A stretch of 9,259 nucleotides of DNA from Thermoplasmata archaeon (GTDB lineage: Archaea; Thermoplasmatota; Penumbrarchaeia; Penumbrarchaeales; Penumbrarchaeaceae). The notes under the pieces were generated by a model. That model was not told where the DNA came from, did not search any database, and worked only from the letters and a program-made list of their open reading frames with translations. The translations under genes and the position numbers were made by a program. The stretch lies in NCBI GenBank assembly GCA_023145185.1, contig JAGLEG010000057.1, forward strand, positions 1 to 9,259. Reading direction: 5' to 3'. Positions 1 to 6,484 of the stretch are shown one piece after another. Numbering within the stretch: position 1 is the stretch's first letter; the number at the start of each line of letters is the position of its first letter.

Positions 1-2553
1 CCCTTGGATGGTAAAACCGAATATCAATTGGAGAAATGGGGGACTATTCTGGATGAGATATCACCATACTGGTACTGGTCTCTGCGGAACGGAACAGTGA
101 TATCCATACACAATGAATCGAAAAGTAAAGAATTACTCGATCTATGTGTCGTTTCCGATACAGATCTTATTCCAATGGTATCAAACAATCATGATACTGT
201 CGTGATAGAAAATATATTGAACGATAATTACACACAGATCATACACATATATGAATTACTGAATATCGCGATCAATGGTAATTTCAAAGGATTGGATATA
301 AATTACGAGAATATACCCACTGCTCTAAAAGATCAATATTCTAACTTCATTGAGAACCTAACAGATACATTTCACATGAATGGGAAGAAGATCTATGTTT
401 CCGTTTTCCCAAAAGTATCGATAGACGAGGATAGAGAGGGTCCAGGCGCATATGATTATGAGAGGTTGGGATCTTACGCAGATGGAATACGATTGATGGC
501 GTATAACCTACATTGGTCCTCTGTAGAGGTTGCTGGTCCGATCGTTTCCTATCCATGGGTGGAAAAGGTCGTGAAATATGCAACAACGGCCATGGTGCCT
601 GAAAAGATAATATTGGGCATACCTTTGTACAGTTACGATTGGAAGGTGGACATAAACGGTAGAACATTGGATGTCGCCCAGAACAGATCATTTTCTGAGA
701 TCGAGAAGATAAGAAATGATTACGACATAGAGAGAAAGTGGAATTCCACGTCTAGAACACCATATTACGAATATAGGGAATCCAACGGGGTAAGGCATTC
801 ACTCCATTTCTGCGATGCTGAGAGCTTACTCCACGAAATGAAGATAATAAGTGAATATTCGTTGAAGGGTATCAGTTTATGGAAGATCGGTGGGGAAGAC
901 CCACAATCTCTTTTTTACCTGGACTACCTGAAAAAAAGTACAATATCGGACCTTCCTCCATATATGAATATTGGATATGACATCACCGGAAGGGTGGGAA
1001 CTGACATCGAGCTCGGGCCCGTGAGAGGATACGATATAGAAGGTGTCCTGAAGGACATAAATTGGGATTTTGGAGACGGATCAGTATCTCAAGTGCTCGA
1101 TCCCATCCATAATTATGCTAAAGGTGGGTTCTATACTGCTGAATTGTCGGTAGAGGACGATGCTGGCAATATCATCAAGTTAAATAAAACCATAAAAATA
1201 GGACCCAATTCTGATTTTCACATAGAAGGAGATCAAATTCAAGGCTCAAGGATAATATTCAATGGTTCAGCAAGTTGGGACTATTCGGGGATTATCAGCT
1301 ATAATTGGGATCTTGGAGATGGAACTTATATGTTCCATGATGCTCCAATCGTGGAACATACATATAACAGACCAGGGAAATTCGTATCTAAATTGACCAT
1401 TATTAATGAGGATGGTTATGTGGACGTCGAGGAGGTAACGATCGATATTCCGGACGTGGAAAAGCCTTTCGCAGATGCTGGTGATGATCAGGTAATATGG
1501 GAGGATTCTTATCTTACAATGGACGGAAGAGGGTCAAAAGACAATGGTATGGACCTCAATTATACATGGTTATTATCCAGCGGTCTTGAGATCTACGGTT
1601 CAATTATATCAATATTCATTACGGACCCAGGTAATTTCCAGGTTAAGTTAACCGTCAGGGATGGATCTGGATTGATCGATCAAGACACAATAGAGGTTAA
1701 GGTGATGGATAGGACCACGCCGGTTATCAATATTGAATATCCCAGTGTGGTAGAACTTGGAGAATCGATATTCATAGATGCATCCGGGTCACATGACAAT
1801 GTAGGCATCTCTAACTACACTTGGAACATGGGAGATGGCATCATCATCTATGCGACAGATCATGTTACTTTTAGTTCAGATGAGGCCAGGAGATTTCATA
1901 TCACATTGGACGTTCTTGATGAGCAGGGCAATTGGAATTCAACCACTTTTTATGTGGATGTGATGGACGTTGAGCCTCCACAGGCCTCATATTCGATAGA
2001 CCCCACTCCCAGAAGCATAGATGATACCTATCTGAGGGAGATATGGGCAAATGGAGAATTTGGGATCAATGGTACGATAGATGGTGTAGTACTGGCAAAT
2101 GAGACCATCATATTCTCCCTGTATAATATTACAGACCAGAGCAAGATCAACAATATAAATTGGTATTTTGGAGATGGAGATAAAGCAGGAGGCCCAATAG
2201 TTTATCATCAATATGGTCAAAGTGGAGTTTATCAGGTACAATTTGTAATATATGACATCCATTTGAATTACTATTACATGAACATTACATTACTTGTAAT
2301 TCCATACTGGAACCTATCCGTGACTGAAGTAGAATCGATCGCATATGATATCATAAACAACACGATAATTGAGGAAGATGATGTAGAAAATGAAGGTTGG
2401 ATCAACATATATTCAATAGCATCGATCATCATAGTGATCATACTTGGTATCATTATCTCATTTGACATTTTTACATTGATAACAAGATTAAAACCAGGTG
2501 AAGATCTGACAGGCAGATCTGATAGGGGAGGTAACGAAAGTGAAAAAAGGTGA
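1..2553 (+). CDS. GH18-type (SleL/YaaH-like) glycoside hydrolase with five PKD-like modules and C-terminal membrane anchor, 5'-truncated
   Basis: The frame is open at base 1, so the true start lies upstream. The TTG at 4 is probably internal, since no signal peptide or first barrel strand is visible. Bases 1-948 encode most of a GH18 TIM barrel of the SleL/YaaH type (N-acetylglucosaminidases of spore-cortex peptidoglycan). Supporting segments are GLDINYENIP at 289-318, with the acid/base Glu at 307-309; KIYVSVFPK; the MAYN segment at 496-507; GPIVSYPWV; KIILGIPLYSYDW; and the terminal-strand Trp in GISLWKIGGED (880-882). Two or three Asp positions usual in GH18 are changed. Five PKD-like modules follow (about 952-1200, 1204-1452, 1453-1704, 1708-1980, 1981-2310). 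They carry WDFGDG, WDLGDG, WNMGDG and WYFGDG signatures; the third has a degenerate WLLSSG. A hydrophobic helix at about 2401-2484 and a 23-residue polar tail suggest anchoring with the enzyme outside. Many N-x-S/T sequons fit a glycosylated surface protein. The architecture is well supported; activity and substrate are not. Confidence 0.9.
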   Translation, partial: PLDGKTEYQLEKWGTILDEISPYWYWSLRNGTVISIHNESKSKELLDLCVVSDTDLIPMVSNNHDTVVIENILNDNYTQIIHIYELLNIAINGNFKGLDINYENIPTALKDQYSNFIENLTDTFHMNGKKIYVSVFPKVSIDEDREGPGAYDYERLGSYADGIRLMAYNLHWSSVEVAGPIVSYPWVEKVVKYATTAMVPEKIILGIPLYSYDWKVDINGRTLDVAQNRSFSEIEKIRNDYDIERKWNSTSRTPYYEYRESNGVRHSLHFCDAESLLHEMKIISEYSLKGISLWKIGGEDPQSLFYLDYLKKSTISDLPPYMNIGYDITGRVGTDIELGPVRGYDIEGVLKDINWDFGDGSVSQVLDPIHNYAKGGFYTAELSVEDDAGNIIKLNKTIKIGPNSDFHIEGDQIQGSRIIFNGSASWDYSGIISYNWDLGDGTYMFHDAPIVEHTYNRPGKFVSKLTIINEDGYVDVEEVTIDIPDVEKPFADAGDDQVIWEDSYLTMDGRGSKDNGMDLNYTWLLSSGLEIYGSIISIFITDPGNFQVKLTVRDGSGLIDQDTIEVKVMDRTTPVINIEYPSVVELGESIFIDASGSHDNVGISNYTWNMGDGIIIYATDHVTFSSDEARRFHITLDVLDEQGNWNSTTFYVDVMDVEPPQASYSIDPTPRSIDDTYLREIWANGEFGINGTIDGVVLANETIIFSLYNITDQSKINNINWYFGDGDKAGGPIVYHQYGQSGVYQVQFVIYDIHLNYYYMNITLLVIPYWNLSVTEVESIAYDIINNTIIEEDDVENEGWINIYSIASIIIVIILGIIISFDIFTLITRLKPGEDLTGRSDRGGNESEKR
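2525..2532 (+). promoter_or_regulatory. Shine-Dalgarno site for gene 2
   Basis: The purine run GGGGAGGT lies inside the last codons of the upstream gene, seven bases before a GTG at 2540. It matches the GGAGGT core complementary to the 16S rRNA 3' end. It decides the start: the next in-frame ATG is at about residue 84, inside the barrel, and using it would remove the N-terminal hydrophobic export segment. Confidence 0.75.
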
Positions 2554-5500
2554 CCGTTACCTTATCGTATATTTTATATTCATTCTATTTTTATCATCTA
2601 TTCTCATACAAGTATTCGGAATAGGATCCGGTCTCTCAGGTCGTTCTGATGGAATTGAACTTGAGCCAGATATCTCCGATCAAAATGAAAATTATGGGTC
2701 TGATGCGATCATACAAACAACAACGACTAGATCCAGATATCCACAGCAGGATGGGGGGACCGACGATAGGTTATTCGAGTACCGGTCGATGTGGCTGGAG
2801 GGATATCAGATAATAAATCATTCGGAGGTCCTGAAAGTTATTGATGTGGCGAGGAATTCAAATATCAATTGCCTGACACCTTTGATAAATGGGCATTATC
2901 TAGGAACATTCTACAATTCATCCTTCCACCCCAGATACAAGGACCTTGCATGGAATTTCGATCCATTGATGGACCTGATTAGAGAGGCTCATAAGTACAG
3001 TATACATGTGATGCCATGGTTCCATACTATGCTTGATTATCAGGCTGTGTCTGACCATCCGGAGTGGGGGGCCGTAACAAGCACAGGAGGAAGAAGTGGT
3101 GCCTGGATGAACGCTGCCCTGCCGGAGGTGCAATCATATCTTTCGAACGTATCATACCAACTGTTAAGGGATTATCCACTTGATGGGATACATCTGGACA
3201 CCATTAGATATCCAAGCTCAAGTTATGGATATGATGACTATTCCATTCAAAAATACAATGATGAGGGTTGGACATCCTTCACTGAGTTCAGAAAACAGCA
3301 GATAACTGATGTCGTTACTGCATTATATGACACTATAAGCTCAATAAGGCCATATGTTCTGGTAGGAGCCGATATTGGAAGTAATTCATGGAGAGAAACA
3401 TCATGGTTCCAGGATACTGACAGGTGGGCCGAAATGGGAAAGATCGACTTCGTCACACCTATGATCTACACTTTAAACAGTGACTATCTGGAGAATATTA
3501 TTAGATGGAATGTAGATCTTCATTCATGTCCAGTTGTTTGTGGAAATTATGTATATGTACCCGAAGATCCATATTATGGCACCGTACCAGATGAAGAGAC
3601 TGGAATTGAATTATTATTGAATCAGACCGAGCGTGCATTGAAGGCGGGGGCCATTGGAACCTGTTTTTTTGCATACAAGTTCCTGGCCACCCATCCAAAG
3701 TATCATAACGCATTGAAAGAAGGAGTATTCTCAGAAAAAGCACTCTGTCCTCTTAAAAATCAAACGATTCCCGTCAGGAATTTAAGATGGGAATTTGACA
3801 GGGAACATGATAGAATGGGATGGAGGACAACGGACATGGGTCATAATTACCCATATGAAGGAGTATGGTCCATTTCAAACATTTTAAGACCTGCCTTGAT
3901 GTCTCCCCTGATCAATATATCCGCAGATGAAATAAATGTGCTTGAGATAAGCATGAAGTCCGAGTCAACTGAAGGTAGCATAGATATCTACTGGTCGTAC
4001 AATGAAACTGTCTTTACCGATGATCACAAAGTGTCATTTAAGATCAAAGAGACGGGTGATTGGCACCTATATTCGCTTCACATGGACGATTCGAAGAGAT
4101 GGAACGGACATGTAAGATATATTCGAATAATACCCAACTTCTCCGAAAAGACCAATATAACGCTGGATTTCATAAGCTTGCAGTGGATGCCCAGATGCAT
4201 TCAGAACTGGTCATATCTTGGCCCATTCTTCAACGGGAAGGACGAGGAGATACTCCATCGGGATTTTATCGATGATGAAGGGTCTGGCAATCCAAGGATC
4301 GGGGATGTCGTATCGGGAAAAGTATGGGCAGGTTATGAAATGGAACGTGACCTTGTGGACTATCGTTTTCTTTTCGGACATCTCGAATATGCAGTTACAT
4401 ATGCAAATGTATATGTGGTCTCAGACAGCGAGAGGGATCTGGATATTCGGGTGGGAAGTTCTGACGCTATTATGTTATGGGTGAATGGTGAGATCGTAAC
4501 ATATAATGCCCTACCCAGAAGGGTTGCTCCGGATCAGAACATCTCTTCCATCCATTTGAACCAGGGTATAAACTCCATTATGTTGAAACTGGCCAATTAC
4601 AGGAATGAGTTCTCTCATTACGTTAGATTGACCCATAACGGAAACGAAACTGCTGAAGGACTGGAATATCTTTATGACATCCCTCAGCTGTCAGCCCCTG
4701 TTGTAACGTTTGATAGATCGGGGTGGATATCCGATAATGATATTGAAATGAGCTGGGACCCTGTTAAAGGGGAAAGAGCTCCGATCTTCTATGAATGGAA
4801 GATCGATAATGAGAAATATGAGAGGATCGAAGATAGAAGCATAATATTATCTGATCTACCCGATGGCCAACATATATTCAGCGTAAGATCGGTGGATGAG
4901 TTGGGGAAGAGTTCCGGCATTTCTGATGTTGCTTTCAAAACGGATCGTTCTACCCCCTTGATCACGTATCCTGTGAGTATATCCAATACGGTAATTTCTC
5001 GCAAGATCAGATGGAATTGGGACGTGGAACGTGAGCCGATATCCGGGATAACAGGCTTCCTGCTAACAGTGGAGAGGTGGAAACCATCTGGTCAATATCT
5101 AGACAGCCCGATCAATGATATTCTTGTAGATAAAACAGAATTCACATTGAATGAACACATCCTCGATGGATATTCCTATATTCTCAGAGTAACCGCCATC
5201 TCGGGAAGTATTGTAACCTTTTCTACAGGTTCTGACCCTGTACTTGTAGATCTAACGCCCCCCACACGGCCAAGGACGGTCACGCTGGTCCATCAGGAAG
5301 GTTATCCTATGTATTATCTACTGGAATGGAGCCCATCATATCAACACTTCAACAAAACCGTTGAGAGATATGAAATATTCCAGAGGGATCTAACAGGGCA
5401 ATGGTTCCTTTTTGATACCATATATGAAACTCAATACATGGTACATAGGAATTTCGGTGAGAGGTTGGCCTTCAAGATAAGGGGAATTGATGACGCAGGA

Positions 5501-6484
5501 CAGTTGGGCATATTCTCAGATGTCGCAAGGAACATCAATCTACCTCCTACTCCCTTGATCTACTCGAGTGATCACTATCTTGAGGGAGGTATCTTCAATT
5601 TCTCTGCCATGGATTCCTTTGATAGGGATGGATCCATCATATTCTATCAATGGTCACTGAATGGAATGTCCATTTCATCAATGTCAAGGAAGAACATAAC
5701 GCTGGAGAGCGGGATATATATTTTGGACCTTGAGGTTTGGGATGACCTTGGATCATCAGCCTCTACAAATACAACACTACACCTTCAAAAGAGTGCCTGT
5801 TTGGAATTCAACGGAAGTATAACTGATTGGTTGATCAGGACTTCAGTGACCGAAGAACTTCTTCCTGCAAAGAACATAACCATATACAATAATAATACCA
5901 TATACCTCGAAAAAGAAGAAGAGGAGATGAGGAATGAAGAGAGGAAGGAATTCTCGTTCACTATCCTGTTTATCACAATCTCAACATTGGGAATAATTTC
6001 ATTTCTTCTTTTAATGGGGATCATAGCCTCCTCTGAAATAATATCATATCGAATGGATAACAATGACGCGAGGAATGCAGATGAGATGAAAGAGGAAAAT
6101 GGAGAAAAAAGCGTTAATTACGCAAGGAACAAATTCATCGCTACATTTAACATTCTGAAAAAACCCCCAGAGGCGAGATCATATCAATATATGGGATGCA
6201 GAGACATGGGATCTATGGATGATCAAATCAGTCATTCATCACGGTTCATACGATCCACCTCACCTCCAATTCCGCTAAGAAATGAAACTATCAAAGATAG
6301 AACAGAACTGTCCGGAACACGGTCGATTGGCCCTGATATCAAAAGAGGGAATGCCTTCTATGATGAAAATATTTCTGATGGGGATCTTGAAGATCGGGAC
6401 TTAAACGATCATACCGAGTTTGAACATCATGAAGTGACAAACAGGTTTTCCAATAATGAGGTGGAACAATATGAATGTGAATAA
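2540..6484 (+). CDS. Membrane-anchored family-10-like (GHL10/DUF187-type) glycosidase with beta-sandwich, Fn3/Ig and PKD modules
   Basis: This complete 1314-residue protein starts at a GTG placed by a strong ribosome binding site, overlapping the GH18 gene by 14 bases. Residues 8-28 are a hydrophobic export or anchor segment. A variable linker leads to the barrel, about 81-405, which opens with YRSMWLEGY. It contains DGIHLDTIRYP (215-225, Asp220 the likely active-site acid, the hallmark of GHL10-like enzymes) and DFVTPMIY (303-310). Residues 417-553 look like a galactose-binding-type beta-sandwich. Residues 556-712 resemble the second sandwich common in exo-glycosidases (YLGPF, RVGSSDAIMLWVNG, GINSIMLKL). 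Three Fn3/Ig-like modules (715-804, 805-905, 906-1000) and one PKD-like module (1004-1084) follow. After a Glu-rich stretch, a membrane helix at 1138-1164 leaves a 149-residue charged tail, presumably cytoplasmic. More than a dozen sequons suggest N-glycosylation. The closest characterised relative I can name is bacterial DigH (GHL10), which cleaves denuded peptidoglycan glycan, but the substrate here is unknown. Confidence 0.93.
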   Translation: MKKGDRYLIVYFIFILFLSSILIQVFGIGSGLSGRSDGIELEPDISDQNENYGSDAIIQTTTTRSRYPQQDGGTDDRLFEYRSMWLEGYQIINHSEVLKVIDVARNSNINCLTPLINGHYLGTFYNSSFHPRYKDLAWNFDPLMDLIREAHKYSIHVMPWFHTMLDYQAVSDHPEWGAVTSTGGRSGAWMNAALPEVQSYLSNVSYQLLRDYPLDGIHLDTIRYPSSSYGYDDYSIQKYNDEGWTSFTEFRKQQITDVVTALYDTISSIRPYVLVGADIGSNSWRETSWFQDTDRWAEMGKIDFVTPMIYTLNSDYLENIIRWNVDLHSCPVVCGNYVYVPEDPYYGTVPDEETGIELLLNQTERALKAGAIGTCFFAYKFLATHPKYHNALKEGVFSEKALCPLKNQTIPVRNLRWEFDREHDRMGWRTTDMGHNYPYEGVWSISNILRPALMSPLINISADEINVLEISMKSESTEGSIDIYWSYNETVFTDDHKVSFKIKETGDWHLYSLHMDDSKRWNGHVRYIRIIPNFSEKTNITLDFISLQWMPRCIQNWSYLGPFFNGKDEEILHRDFIDDEGSGNPRIGDVVSGKVWAGYEMERDLVDYRFLFGHLEYAVTYANVYVVSDSERDLDIRVGSSDAIMLWVNGEIVTYNALPRRVAPDQNISSIHLNQGINSIMLKLANYRNEFSHYVRLTHNGNETAEGLEYLYDIPQLSAPVVTFDRSGWISDNDIEMSWDPVKGERAPIFYEWKIDNEKYERIEDRSIILSDLPDGQHIFSVRSVDELGKSSGISDVAFKTDRSTPLITYPVSISNTVISRKIRWNWDVEREPISGITGFLLTVERWKPSGQYLDSPINDILVDKTEFTLNEHILDGYSYILRVTAISGSIVTFSTGSDPVLVDLTPPTRPRTVTLVHQEGYPMYYLLEWSPSYQHFNKTVERYEIFQRDLTGQWFLFDTIYETQYMVHRNFGERLAFKIRGIDDAGQLGIFSDVARNINLPPTPLIYSSDHYLEGGIFNFSAMDSFDRDGSIIFYQWSLNGMSISSMSRKNITLESGIYILDLEVWDDLGSSASTNTTLHLQKSACLEFNGSITDWLIRTSVTEELLPAKNITIYNNNTIYLEKEEEEMRNEERKEFSFTILFITISTLGIISFLLLMGIIASSEIISYRMDNNDARNADEMKEENGEKSVNYARNKFIATFNILKKPPEARSYQYMGCRDMGSMDDQISHSSRFIRSTSPPIPLRNETIKDRTELSGTRSIGPDIKRGNAFYDENISDGDLEDRDLNDHTEFEHHEVTNRFSNNEVEQYECE
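6458..6464 (+). promoter_or_regulatory. Shine-Dalgarno site for gene 3
   Basis: GAGGTGG sits within the final codons of gene 2, and seven bases separate it from the ATG at 6471. It supports this start over the in-frame ATG at 6495, which would shorten the polar leader before the hydrophobic segment. The spacing is the same as at the gene 1/gene 2 junction. Confidence 0.7.

Noticed and set aside
4..6. TTG at the window start as initiator of the GH18 gene
   Set aside because: The frame is open to base 1, no ribosome site can be seen, and the protein would lack a signal peptide and the first barrel strand. It is more likely an internal Leu codon.
347..691. Minus-strand open frame of 114 codons
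   Set aside because: It lies opposite conserved GH18 barrel sequence, has no recognisable domain, and has a composition typical of an antisense shadow. Other minus-strand frames (for example 1987-2262, 5785-6063, 6550-6780, 8531-8719) were rejected on the same grounds.
2395..2553. Possible archaeosortase (PGF-CTERM-like) sorting tail on gene 1
   Set aside because: There is a C-terminal helix, but no PGF-type motif before it, and the polar tail after it is longer than usual. A plain membrane anchor is simpler.
2509..2654. Repeated GRSD-encoding stretch at the end of gene 1 and the start of gene 2
   Set aside because: Only four residues are shared and the DNA matches poorly, so it is probably chance rather than a duplicated junction or attachment site.
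4060..4484. Alternative plus-strand frames in the sandwich region of gene 2, with a similar one at 8117-8299 in gene 3
   Set aside because: They resemble each other only because the underlying paralogous DNA is similar. The main frames keep protein-level conservation and domain motifs; these do not.
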